Positions 28,535 to 37,232 of a stretch of 64,000 bases of DNA are shown one piece after another (position 1 is the stretch's first letter; each line of letters opens with the position of its first letter). This stretch comes from Gottfriedia solisilvae (lineage in GTDB: Bacteria > Bacillota > Bacilli > Bacillales > Bacillaceae_G): the NCBI RefSeq assembly GCF_002128405.1, contig NZ_NETJ01000002.1, forward strand, positions 124,001 to 188,000, read 5' to 3'. Below the pieces are notes generated by a model. It worked only from the letters and a program-made list of their open reading frames with translations. It made no database searches and was not told the origin of the DNA. Made by a program: the position numbers and the translations under genes.

Positions 28535-30001
28535 CTAATTATTTTTATTCTTATCATCATGTGGATATTTGTGTGGACTATTTATTAATTTACGTAAATC
28601 TCCCCTATAAAAAACATCTTTAAATTCTTTGAAATTAAAAGGGATGAGCGGTGCTAGATAGGGAACTCCTACTGAACGTAAACGAGACATATGTATAATC
28701 AATAGTAACAACCCAATACCCATACCAGTGAAACCGAAAAAATTTCCTATAAAAAGAAAAATATAGCGGATAGGTTGAAGGGAACTCGGTAATGTCCCTG
28801 TTGTAAGCATAGTGCTAGTAAGGTAAACTACCCCCGCTATGATGAGACTAAGGGGGTGTACTAGCTTTGCATCTACTGCTGTTGTACCGATTGTAATTGT
28901 AGAAATTAATGAAACAACTAGCATCATTTCCCTTGAAATTTTATATGAACCAAGTCCTAATATTTGTAACAAAAAGGTAAGCAAAAATACTTCAGCCCAC
29001 AAAGGTAAAATAGTAATTGTTTCTTCAAAAAACTTTTTATGTATCTCTTTTGATACCAAATTGTCATGAAATTTTGCAAATGCAAGATAAAATCCAGGTA
29101 ATAAGATTGTTATTAGGAAACTTAATATTGTAATAAGGCGAACGCTTAACTTTAATTGTTTAAGATAATAGTCACTTGGCTGCTGAAAGTATTGAACGAA
29201 TAAATTAGGCACAATTGTTGCAGTTGGGGTACCGTTCACCAAAATAGCAATTCTTCCTTCATACAATGCGGAAGCTACAGCATCTGGCAACTCTGTAATA
29301 AATGACAGCGGAAAAAATGTTTTCTGTGTTCCTTCAATTGCTATTTCAACTATTCTTGACTCAAGTACATAATCAACTTGTAATGAATCAATTCTATTTT
29401 GAACTTCTTTCAAAGCAATTTGATCAACTCGATCAGTTAAATAAACAATCGCTAAATCTGTTTTAGCGACCCTTCCGATTTTCTTCTTTTCTACCATAAA
29501 TGTAGAAGATTGAATTAAATTACGAAGTAAATTTAAGTTCACTTTCATTTGTTCTGAGAAAGCAATCAACGGTCCTTGAATATTACGTTGTCTTATACTT
29601 TGTTCAACTGAACGTTGTTGCCATTCAGCTGTATCAACAAGTATGCCACTTTCAAATCCATCAATTAAAACAAGTGTTTTACCACTAATAATCCCCTCAA
29701 CAGAAGATGAAATCGATGTTACCACCTCAACATTTTCTGAACGAATATAATAACAGGCTAACGTATTCATAAATGTATCTTTATCCTTGATTCGGACACT
29801 ATGTAATGGTTCAATAATACTTTGCCGAATTAGCTCCGTATTAACAATTCCTTCTATATACAATAATGCACCTATGTTGTCTCCATTTTGGTCCAATTGA
29901 ATCTGCCTTACAAATAATTCAGGTGACTCATGTAATGCTTCTTTTATCTTTTTTATATTTTTATTCAGGCCTTTGGTTAAATCTTGTACTACGTTATTCA
30001 T
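28535..30001 (-). CDS. GerA-family spore germination protein, orphan A subunit
   Basis: 488 aa with the same layout as the protein at 183-1628: a soluble N-terminal half with LAIVYLTDRVDQIALKEV and PDAVASALYEGRIAILVNGTPTA (in part), then membrane helices from FLITILLPGFYLAF onward. GAGGTG precedes the ATG. No B or C subunit gene is adjacent on either side, and a terminator follows, so it is a solo gene. It may form a mixed receptor with subunits from other loci or act alone. Confidence 0.92.
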   Translation of the reverse strand: MNNVVQDLTKGLNKNIKKIKEALHESPELFVRQIQLDQNGDNIGALLYIEGIVNTELIRQSIIEPLHSVRIKDKDTFMNTLACYYIRSENVEVVTSISSSVEGIISGKTLVLIDGFESGILVDTAEWQQRSVEQSIRQRNIQGPLIAFSEQMKVNLNLLRNLIQSSTFMVEKKKIGRVAKTDLAIVYLTDRVDQIALKEVQNRIDSLQVDYVLESRIVEIAIEGTQKTFFPLSFITELPDAVASALYEGRIAILVNGTPTATIVPNLFVQYFQQPSDYYLKQLKLSVRLITILSFLITILLPGFYLAFAKFHDNLVSKEIHKKFFEETITILPLWAEVFLLTFLLQILGLGSYKISREMMLVVSLISTITIGTTAVDAKLVHPLSLIIAGVVYLTSTMLTTGTLPSSLQPIRYIFLFIGNFFGFTGMGIGLLLLIIHMSRLRSVGVPYLAPLIPFNFKEFKDVFYRGDLRKLINSPHKYPHDDKNKNN

Positions 30002-30106
30002 ATATCACCTCGAATCAAACATTGTAGCAATCTCTTTTAGTATCTTAAATTACTTGATTAATATTCAATTAAATGTACTTTCTTTTTCAATGAAAATATA
30101 CCTTTA

Positions 30107-30154
30107 TTTAACTCTTGTTCAACTAATGCAAGCGATAGTTGAACAAGAGTTAAA
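30107..30154. repeat. 19-bp perfect inverted repeat, 10-nt loop
   Basis: Left arm 30107-30125 and right arm 30136-30154 match over 19 bases; the loop reads ATGCAAGCGA. No T-tract follows, so it is not a plain terminator. A related smaller dyad with a GCAAGC core is at 31334-31358, on the other side of the EamA gene. The rest of 30002-30389 shows no gene. Confidence 0.75.
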
Positions 30155-30389
30155 TTGAAACTAATTTCAATCATGACTCATTGAAGGAATTATCATTTAA
30201 GTTCAAGGATTATCATATTATGAAAATTGAGGGTCGTGGAATATGATTAGAATTTAATTGTTAATTTCCATTGTTTTCGCAATGTGAGTACTATTAATAT
30301 GTCAAAACAGAGTTCTTATTTATCAAATCCAGTTAATAGTCGTTTAATTCATATAGGGGTTTGAATAGACATGGTTTGGAGTGATTGCT

Positions 30390-31292
30390 ATGAATAAAGT
30401 AACTAAAGGCTGGATTAATGGTTTCCTTGGAGTACTCATATTCAGTGGTTCGCTACCTGCAACGCGCTTGGCTGTTGCTGATTTTGATCCGTTGTTTTTA
30501 ACAGTCTGTCGTGCTGCAATAGCTGGGGTATTGGCAGGAGCTCTCCTTCTAATCTTCAAGGTGAAACGACCTGTCAGAAGCGACATTGTTCCACTATTGG
30601 TAGTGGCGTTCGGGGTTGTGATTGGTTTCCCGCTACTGACAGCGTTGGCCCTTCAGTATGTCACGTCCGCACATGCTATTATCTTCATTGGGCTACTTCC
30701 ACTCTCGACGGCAATTTTTGGTGTACTTCGGGGTGGTGAACGCCACCGACCACCCTTTTGGATCTTTTCAGCAATAGGTAGCTTCTTGGTGACAGGATTT
30801 GCCCTAATCCACGGAGGGGAAACTTCACCAATCGGTGATGCTTTCATGCTGGCATCCATCATCGTATGTGGTCTCGGTTATGCAGAAGGTGCTAGACTAT
30901 CACGTCGTCTAGGGAACTGGCAGGTGATCTCTTGGGCTCTCGTTCTGTCTCTTCCCCTTATGCTTCCACTTTCGTACTACTTAGCTCCGAGCTCGTGGGA
31001 GGACATTGGCCGTCCTGCTCTCTTCAGTCTTGCTTATGTATCTTTATTCAGCATGCTCATTGGCTTTGTGTTCTGGTATCGAGGTCTTGCGCAGGGAGGC
31101 ATAGCGGCGGTTGGACAGCTGCAGCTTCTCCAACCTTTTTTTGGACTATTGCTTGCCTCTTTGATTTTGCACGAGAAAGTTGGTTGGTTACTTGTGGCCG
31201 TGAATATCGTCGTAGTAATATGCGTGATAGCAGCTCGTAAATTTGCAAAGGAACAAGTAGTCCCATTTAAAAACGAGATTGAACAGAATTAG
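30390..31292 (+). CDS. EamA/DMT-superfamily transporter
   Basis: Ten-helix drug/metabolite transporter, about 300 aa, with two EamA repeats (about residues 10-135 and 145-285). ATG 30390 is chosen, as GGAG lies 8 nt before it. Its base composition stands out: positions 30541-30600 hold 27 G+C of 60 and 30901-30960 hold 33 of 60, against 18 of 60 at 31561-31620. Together with flanking dyads this suggests transfer from another genome. The substrate is unknown; export of amino acids or similar metabolites is common in the family. Confidence 0.88.
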   Translation: MNKVTKGWINGFLGVLIFSGSLPATRLAVADFDPLFLTVCRAAIAGVLAGALLLIFKVKRPVRSDIVPLLVVAFGVVIGFPLLTALALQYVTSAHAIIFIGLLPLSTAIFGVLRGGERHRPPFWIFSAIGSFLVTGFALIHGGETSPIGDAFMLASIIVCGLGYAEGARLSRRLGNWQVISWALVLSLPLMLPLSYYLAPSSWEDIGRPALFSLAYVSLFSMLIGFVFWYRGLAQGGIAAVGQLQLLQPFFGLLLASLILHEKVGWLLVAVNIVVVICVIAARKFAKEQVVPFKNEIEQN

Positions 31293-31333
31293 CTAGTACC
31301 CGTTTAATCTCGTTTATCGATGTCTGAGTTTAT

Positions 31334-31358
31334 TGAACAACGCAAGCGTTAGTTGTAC
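31334..31358. repeat. Small GCAAGC-core dyad
   Basis: AACGC-AA-GCGTT with flanking ACAAC/GTTGT pairing. It resembles the loop and inner arms of the inverted repeat at 30107. Confidence 0.5.
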
Positions 31359-31360
31359 AC

Positions 31361-31389
31361 CAAAATCGACTGTTTAGTCGATTTTTTTA
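31361..31389 (+). terminator. Terminator after the EamA gene
   Basis: AAATCGACT / AGTCGATTT stem, 4-nt loop, T7 tract. Confidence 0.88.
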
Positions 31390-31499
31390 TTGAGAAAATC
31401 ATAGTTCATTAGTAGTTTGACTGGTTCGTTCATCAGTTTAATGACAAATGATATAATTACATTTATATAATTGTAGAATCACATTTTAGGGGGATCAAA

Positions 31500-32090
31500 A
31501 TGCAGATAATAAAAAAATCAGATAAATTGATTATTTTGATACACGAAATTTATGGTATTAATCAACATATAAAGAATTTTTGTGATCTATTATCACAACA
31601 GGGTTTTGATGTGATCTGTCCGAACTTATTAGAACGAGAACAAGCATTTGATTATTCTGAAGAGGAGATTGCTTATCTCAATTTTATGGAAAATGTAGGA
31701 TTCTCTGATGCTACTCGTAAAATAAAGAATTTATTATATGATGTTAAAAATAAATACCAGAAAATATATATTATTGGATTTAGTGTTGGGGCAACTGTTG
31801 CTTGGTTGTGTAGTGAAGAAGAGTGTCTCGATGGGGTTGTTGGATACTATGGTTCGAGAATTAGGAATTACATACAATTAGTGCCACGGTGCCCTACAAT
31901 TTTATTCTTTCCTCAAGAGGAGGAATCCTTTAGTTTGGATGAGTTAATTTCAAATTTACAAATAAAGAATATAGAAATATATAAATACTTTGGCCAACAC
32001 GGATTTAGTGACCCATACTCTATAAATTTCAATGAACAATCATACCAAAAAGCTTTAAACAAAATGTTAAATTTCTTAAAGAAACATTGA
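31500..32090 (+). CDS. Dienelactone-hydrolase-family protein
   Basis: Alpha/beta hydrolase of 196 aa. LIHEIYGI near the N-terminus is the family's oxyanion segment, the nucleophile elbow GFSVGA gives Ser95 (Cys is usual in true dienelactone hydrolases), and GQHGFSDPYS near residue 165 carries the catalytic His. GGGGG lies before the ATG. Substrate unknown; an esterase role is an inference. Confidence 0.85.
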   Translation: MQIIKKSDKLIILIHEIYGINQHIKNFCDLLSQQGFDVICPNLLEREQAFDYSEEEIAYLNFMENVGFSDATRKIKNLLYDVKNKYQKIYIIGFSVGATVAWLCSEEECLDGVVGYYGSRIRNYIQLVPRCPTILFFPQEEESFSLDELISNLQIKNIEIYKYFGQHGFSDPYSINFNEQSYQKALNKMLNFLKKH

Positions 32091-32135
32091 TAATGAAACA
32101 AGGTTTTATCCTTACTCCTGCTTTAGTTGAATAAG

Positions 32136-32178
32136 AAAAACAAAGATCCTTCTAAAAAAGAAAGGATCTTTGTTTTAA
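32136..32178. terminator. Bidirectional terminator
   Basis: Fifteen-base-pair stem AAAACAAAGATCCTT / AAGGATCTTTGTTTT with a 10-nt loop, following the dienelactone hydrolase gene. Confidence 0.85.
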
Positions 32179-32228
32179 TGTTAAATGTTATTTTAGAGCA
32201 AAAGAAAACCACAACCATCCTTCGGCCA

Positions 32229-32441
32229 TTAAATATGAAATAAACCCCTACCAATCAAGTTTGCAGTAACTGGCTTTTTTCCAATTTCTCGTGACCATAT
32301 AGATAATTGACCAATATGGTGGATTTCATGAACGATCACGTGCCGCATCACTTCACCGTATTTATGAGCTTCCTGTTTTCCATTATCTAAGATATCAATC
32401 ATACGGCAGTAAAGTTGTACAAGGACTTTTTCTAAATTCAA
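32229..32441 (-). pseudogene. DinB-family remnant (C-terminal part)
   Basis: 70 codons that match only the C-terminal part of a DinB-like four-helix protein: HEIHHIGQLSIWSREIGKKP holds the family's His metal ligands. DinB proteins are usually about 150-170 aa, so the first half is missing, and a TGA lies just upstream in frame. The start shown is a TTG with no convincing ribosome binding site. It is likely a deletion remnant. Confidence 0.75.
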
Positions 32442-32484
32442 AGAATTTAATCATATAATTCATTTGAAAGGAAAAGTAAGATGT

Positions 32485-32613
32485 ATGATAAAAACTTTTA
32501 ATAAATTGATACATAGTTATTCAGGTGAAGATTTATCATCTAAGGGATTTAGTTTAAGCTTAAAAACAGTGGATGGCAGTATGTATTATGAGAAAAGAAT
32601 GAATGGTTTTTGA
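32485..32613 (+). CDS. Very small open frame, doubtful
   Basis: 42 codons from ATG 32485, with only GGAAAAG upstream at poor spacing. The peptide is polar (SGEDLSSKGFSLSLKTVDGS) and could be the remnant of a larger gene in this decayed stretch between the DinB tail and the Dph6-like ATPase. Confidence 0.25.
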   Translation: MIKTFNKLIHSYSGEDLSSKGFSLSLKTVDGSMYYEKRMNGF

Positions 32614-32725
32614 TAAATATGTAAAGGATTACCAATTTAAACAATTATTTTTAAGTTAATGCAAGACGTTATTTAAACAGAAAAGGTCTTCCATAGCAGG
32701 AATATCTAAAAAGGAGGAAATCACC

Positions 32726-33421
32726 ATCGTTAAGAAAAAAGTAGCAGTATCTTTTAGTGGTAAAGATTCAACATTGGCATTGCATGATCTTTTGCACTCT
32801 GATGAGTATGAAGTAGTTGTGCTTATTGCTTCTGTAACAGAGGGGTTTAATCGGACGAGTATTCATGGGGTTAGGGTCGAGTTATTAGAAGCTCAGGCAA
32901 AATCAATCGGACTACCTCTCCGAAAGATATGGATTCCAGAAAATTGTTCTAACGAAACGTATCAAGAGATCATGATTCAAGTAAATACAGAGTTAAAAGA
33001 GCAAGGGATTGATCATGTTGCTTTTGGAGATTTATTTCTTGAAGATGTACGTAAGTATCGTGAGGAAATGCTTAAGCCATTAGAAATAATTCCAATCTTT
33101 CCATTGTGGGGAGAAGGTACGACAAATGTACTTAATCGATTTTTGTCTCTAGGCTATAAAACGATTATTACTTGTGTGGATTTAACAAGATTGCCAGAAG
33201 AATTTTCTGGTAAAGAAATAAATGATCAATTTATTGAAGAACTTCCTGATGAGGTTGACCCTTGTGGCGAAAATGGTGAGTACCACTCTTTTGTTTTTGA
33301 TGGTCCCATTTTTAAAATGCCTATAGAATTTCTTGTAGGAGAAATGAAGCTGACAGCGGATGCATATACAGGTGAAACTAGGTTCTGTTTTACTGACTTA
33401 ATTCTTAAAGAAAAACATTAA
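32726..33421 (+). CDS. Dph6-like ATP-pyrophosphatase with ATC in the start position
   Basis: Homolog of the diphthine-ammonia ligase/ATP-pyrophosphatase family, 231 aa as read here. AAGGAGG sits 8 nt before an ATC codon (32726), from which the family N-terminus KKKVAVSFSGKDSTLAL reads in frame. No ATG, GTG or TTG occurs before TTG 32774, which lies after the ATP loop. The PP-loop reads SFSGKDS, one Gly short of the usual SGGKDS. The C-terminal DPCGENGEYHSFVFDGPIF motif is intact. So the gene is either freshly damaged at start and loop, or uses a rare start. Confidence 0.75.
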   Translation: MVKKKVAVSFSGKDSTLALHDLLHSDEYEVVVLIASVTEGFNRTSIHGVRVELLEAQAKSIGLPLRKIWIPENCSNETYQEIMIQVNTELKEQGIDHVAFGDLFLEDVRKYREEMLKPLEIIPIFPLWGEGTTNVLNRFLSLGYKTIITCVDLTRLPEEFSGKEINDQFIEELPDEVDPCGENGEYHSFVFDGPIFKMPIEFLVGEMKLTADAYTGETRFCFTDLILKEKH

Positions 33422-33616
33422 AATTAAACCAAAATGAACAGTTTTACTAGTGTAATAGCTCAATTAATGCGTGGGTTATTTGCTTAATAACATAACCACC
33501 AGTAATACCGTGTGATTTGCTAAACTATTAAATTCCATATTTGTACTAGGTTGCCTGTCCAATCTACTTTCTAATATTTTGAATAAGTTATATTAAATAT
33601 TAAGGAGGTGATTTAC

Positions 33617-34012
33617 ATGGCACTCTATCCAATTCGTTCACTTAATAATAATGTAGAGGAAAGACAAAGAACTTTTAATAGATTAGAAAATACTCAAGCA
33701 GAATTTCAAAGATTAGTAATTCGCGATTCACACAACGTTGCTGTTACTCAGACTGAAGCTCAAGGTTTAGTATTAGTACAAGCATCACTACAAGCTGCTA
33801 TTGAGGCTGTGATTATTCTATTTGGGGATGATCCAAGAATTAGTCAATTACAAAGGGTTGCTCAATCCTTAGAAAACCTTCAATTACAATCACAAGCAGT
33901 TTGGATTGAAAATGCAGATGGGATTGTAGTAACACAAACTGAACTGCAACTTGAAGCTGTTATTCAAGCAGCAATTCAATTGTTAGCACAATTAGTAGCT
34001 AAAATCGGCTAA
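33617..34012 (+). CDS. Spore coat protein, CotX/CotV family
   Basis: 131 aa with two copies of the CotX-type unit: VIRDSHNVAVTQTEAQGLV (about residues 34-52) and WIENADGIVVTQTELQLEA (about 96-114), each followed by a hydrophobic helix. CotX-family proteins belong to the insoluble crust/outer coat of spores. ATG 33617 is chosen with AGGAGGTG 6 nt upstream. It is a single gene here, whereas cotV-W-X-Y-Z are clustered in B. subtilis. Late mother-cell expression is expected. Confidence 0.85.
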   Translation: MALYPIRSLNNNVEERQRTFNRLENTQAEFQRLVIRDSHNVAVTQTEAQGLVLVQASLQAAIEAVIILFGDDPRISQLQRVAQSLENLQLQSQAVWIENADGIVVTQTELQLEAVIQAAIQLLAQLVAKIG

Positions 34013-34402
34013 TAATATTTGGAGAAGCATTGGACAAAGTATGTATGTCCTAACACCTTTTTGATTTTTTCAAATTTATTAGATGATTTTTTGCGGGATT
34101 TTATGACTTTTTTGAAGCTTTTGGTAGTCACTGATCTTCAAAAAGTTATCCTGATGTAGATTCTTTTTAATACCATCTTCTTTGTCAAAAACGACAAAAA
34201 AGATGGTATTTTAGTATTCTTCAACAACGATTCTGATTGTTAGTACAATAAAAAACTTCACAAGTATATGAAAACAGAAGAGTTGAAGAATTTTTTTAGA
34301 TTAACTTTTCTAAAGTATATTGATGAATAAAGTATTTCTAATGGATTCATCTCATATAAATAGTGAATATCAAAATGTGTGTTTTTTTAATGAGGTGGAA
34401 AT
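34013..34402. terminator. Intergenic stretch with terminator-like hairpin at 34169-34210
   Basis: AATACCATCTT-x-TTTGTC / GACAAA-x-AAGATGGTATT forms a long stem with one mismatch, followed by TTTTAGT. It probably ends the cotX-type transcript. The rest of the stretch is AT-rich with no gene seen; GAGGTG near 34392 serves the next gene. Confidence 0.65.
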
Positions 34403-34966
34403 GTGTATTTTTTTAGAGATATTTCTAATGAGGTTCGATTAATTCAAAAAATGTTTCAAAAACATAAAAGTACTTTGAATTTCATTATAGTGTCTATGTT
34501 TGCTTGTATTGCAGCAATTTTGCAGGCTGCAGGTGCCTATTTACCAGGGATTGGATTATTTTTAAGTCCACTTGCTACTGCTTCTATTTTATTATGTTCG
34601 ATGTTTTCCATTTCATCTGGGATAAAGTGTTATATTTTGACCATTTTATTATTATGTATCCTACAACCGACGGAACTAATGGTATTTCCTTTTACAACAG
34701 GGGTGTTGGGACTAGGGATTGGTTCATCTTTTTACTTTTTTAAGAAGAGAGTAAGTATTATTGCAACTGGTGCAATTCTATTATTTTTAGGCATTATGAG
34801 TCTATTATTTGTTTTTCACTTTCCTGTGTTAGGTCCAGGGGTTTCTGATTCCTTTTCAATTTTTACAACAGGAGGTATCTTTTTATTTGCTTTCCTTTAT
34901 AGCTGGCTGTGGGTTGAAATAGGTTTGATTATTTTTAATAGAATAAAAATGATTTTTATCAACTAA
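34403..34966 (+). CDS. Multi-pass membrane protein of unknown function
   Basis: 187 aa, about six helices from residue 27 on, with a short charged N-terminus (RDISNEVRLIQKMFQKHK). The GTG start has GAGGTG 5 nt upstream. The pattern of glycines (GAYLPGIGLFLSP) and compact helices recalls small transporter subunits, but I do not recognise the family. An overlapping 79-codon frame is a shadow. Confidence 0.65.
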   Translation: MYFFRDISNEVRLIQKMFQKHKSTLNFIIVSMFACIAAILQAAGAYLPGIGLFLSPLATASILLCSMFSISSGIKCYILTILLLCILQPTELMVFPFTTGVLGLGIGSSFYFFKKRVSIIATGAILLFLGIMSLLFVFHFPVLGPGVSDSFSIFTTGGIFLFAFLYSWLWVEIGLIIFNRIKMIFIN

Positions 34967-35039
34967 TTTTTTAATTCACCTGAGTCTTAGGAATGTAGTG
35001 GGGATAATGGGATACAGATTTTATTACATAGAAAATAAG

Positions 35040-35078
35040 TAAACCACGGGAGTGAATTACGCCCGTGGTCATTTTAAT
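35040..35078 (-). terminator. Terminator after the PQQ-type dehydrogenase gene
   Basis: ACCACGGG / CCCGTGGT stem with an 11-nt loop and a moderate T-tract on the minus strand. Confidence 0.65.
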
Positions 35079-35082
35079 TTAT

Positions 35083-36480
35083 TCATTGAATGATTTCAAA
35101 AATAGTTCCTTTGTTATAATCAGTTACTTTCATTGAGCCATAGACCCCTAAATATAAACTGGTTTGATTTAGATTTGTACCTAAACTAACATAAAATGAT
35201 GATTGAGATCCAAAATCATATTCGGTTTGAATCACACTATAATCATTTTGTTTCCCATCAGGTCTTACTTTTGTATAAGCTAAAACCCCATGAGATTTCT
35301 GGGCTAAATCTGTAAACACAACGCTTCCAGTTAAACCTGGGATTCCATTTCCCATATACGGCTGGACTCCCGTTATTGCAATTCCTTCAAATTTATCAGG
35401 TCTTGAATCTTTATGAAAATAACTAGTTAAGGGCTGAAGTCGGTTACTTGAAAGTGATACTGATTCATTGTAAAAAGCAATTGTTTTCTCATCTGTTTTC
35501 GGTTGATCTGTGCATGGGCTGATAAAGGAAGTAGGTAAAGCACCTTCCCAGCCTCGCCATCCAAAGTTAATAAAACCCTCTTCATTAAGTTCAGAATTCA
35601 TGGATGAAGCTTGAATAATTTGAGAAACGGGTATTGGTTTATATTGAACAAATGAATAAATTGACTCAACCAAATTCTGACCAACATTACCCGCATATTT
35701 AATATACTGCTGATAAACCTTCTGAAATGAAATGCCTGGTATATTGCGAACCCCTTTGACCATTACAGAGAGTGTTTGTTGGATTGATGTGGGCAGTTCA
35801 TTAAAACGTGTGACTAAAGGTGGGGAATTGATGTTTGTATTCTGTTCTACATCAATTTCAATGATTTTACCTGCGATTTCGAGATTGTCCTGGCTTAAGT
35901 TAAATGGATCAAAGCCTGAACCACCATCTCCGTTTGTTAAAACAAGTCTCCCTGTTTCAGGTGAAAAATTTAAGCTATTAAAGCCATTATGATTAGAAAA
36001 TGGCCTTCTTAAGTTCAGTAAGGTTCTTCTTTTTTGTGGCTGAGCATTTGATTGTAAAACCCATTCCTCAACTGTATCAATATGATCATATTGAGTTTCT
36101 CTATTCTCCCATTTAAGGTTTAAAGTTTTTGGGTCACATGGATTAGGTTTAAACGTTTTATGAAGAGCACCTGGACCTTGAGTTCCGGCTACCGAATAAT
36201 GAAGATAAAACAGACCGTTTTGATAAAACTTGGGATGAAACGCTAGTCCTAACAATCCGCGTTCATCATAACCGCCATCAGCACCTAATTTCAAGACAAG
36301 CGGACGAATATCTAAAAAAGTCCTGATCTCTCCATTTCCTATGTAAAAGATCTCTCCAACCTGGGTTGCTATAAATAATCTTTCAATCGATTCACCTGGA
36401 AGTATAGTTGTTTTTAATACAGTCGGTAAATTAATCTTACTGACAAGGGGACGTAAACGAACCTTCACTTTTTGCACCAA
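35083..36480 (-). CDS. PQQ-dependent sugar-dehydrogenase-like beta-propeller protein
   Basis: 465 aa similar to soluble glucose/sorbosone dehydrogenases. Visible landmarks are LFIATQVGEIFYI, RGLLGLAFHPKF, NHNGFNSLNFSP, LTNGDGGSGFDPFN and EGFINFGWRGWEGALP. No signal peptide is seen, unusual for a family that normally works outside the cell. The start is TTG (or GTG three bases on), with AGGAGGTG 5-7 nt before. Whether it binds PQQ or is only a propeller relative is open. Confidence 0.75.
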   Translation of the reverse strand: MVQKVKVRLRPLVSKINLPTVLKTTILPGESIERLFIATQVGEIFYIGNGEIRTFLDIRPLVLKLGADGGYDERGLLGLAFHPKFYQNGLFYLHYSVAGTQGPGALHKTFKPNPCDPKTLNLKWENRETQYDHIDTVEEWVLQSNAQPQKRRTLLNLRRPFSNHNGFNSLNFSPETGRLVLTNGDGGSGFDPFNLSQDNLEIAGKIIEIDVEQNTNINSPPLVTRFNELPTSIQQTLSVMVKGVRNIPGISFQKVYQQYIKYAGNVGQNLVESIYSFVQYKPIPVSQIIQASSMNSELNEEGFINFGWRGWEGALPTSFISPCTDQPKTDEKTIAFYNESVSLSSNRLQPLTSYFHKDSRPDKFEGIAITGVQPYMGNGIPGLTGSVVFTDLAQKSHGVLAYTKVRPDGKQNDYSVIQTEYDFGSQSSFYVSLGTNLNQTSLYLGVYGSMKVTDYNKGTIFEIIQ

Positions 36481-36723
36481 CTATACACCTCCTTAAACTT
36501 TTTTCTTCTATAAAAATATGATGAGAGCGGTTCTGTTAGTACCGATTAAGATTTTGACATGGCATTTATAGTAGCTAAAGATTAAAAGTGACTTAAGTGG
36601 AAGAGGGGTAAGTGATTAGTCCAATATAAAGATTGAAGTAAGTTTCGTTATCATTTACGATACAATTAACGAAGGTGTTTAGTTGAAGATTATTAAGGAC
36701 GCAGCAAAAATTGGAGGATTAGT

Positions 36724-37146
36724 ATGATTTCGTTTAAACAGGCTGAAAGTTATTTTAAAGACCGAATTGGTGAAGATACCAATGATATAAAAAAAGTTTG
36801 GGAAACATTTAAGAATTTCTGTCAGGAACCAGTTGAGGGAGAAGAGGAAAAAGAAATTCTAGTTCAATGTGGAGTATATGATTTTACTGGAGAAGAACTT
36901 TTTCATTTTGATTTTGTCCGTCAATTTACAGTTTATGATGAAGACGAATATTCTCATATGGAACAACTCCACTGTGAATTTTTATTTAATCCTACAGTTG
37001 AACTAAGAAATATTACGATAGAAGAATGGTCAATGGATTTTGTGAATCTAGACGATTTTTTTCATCATGTAGAGAACCTTCAAGAGTTTAAAATTCCTTT
37101 GAATTTGAAGGCGATAAAATTAGAAATATATCAGGAAGAAATTTAA
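36724..37146 (+). CDS. Protein of unknown function
   Basis: 140 aa, acidic (many Glu and Asp), with no transmembrane part. Segments such as DFTGEELFHFDFVRQFTVYD and LHCEFLFNPT look like an open beta-sheet protein. TTGGAGG lies 6-8 nt before the ATG. Not recognised. Confidence 0.65.
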   Translation: MISFKQAESYFKDRIGEDTNDIKKVWETFKNFCQEPVEGEEEKEILVQCGVYDFTGEELFHFDFVRQFTVYDEDEYSHMEQLHCEFLFNPTVELRNITIEEWSMDFVNLDDFFHHVENLQEFKIPLNLKAIKLEIYQEEI

Positions 37147-37232
37147 GTTTTGATAAATTAACGAATAACCTAGCAATTTAATAGTTAGATTGTAGGAAGA
37201 ACAAACAACAAGTAACTTCTAAGGAGAAACAC

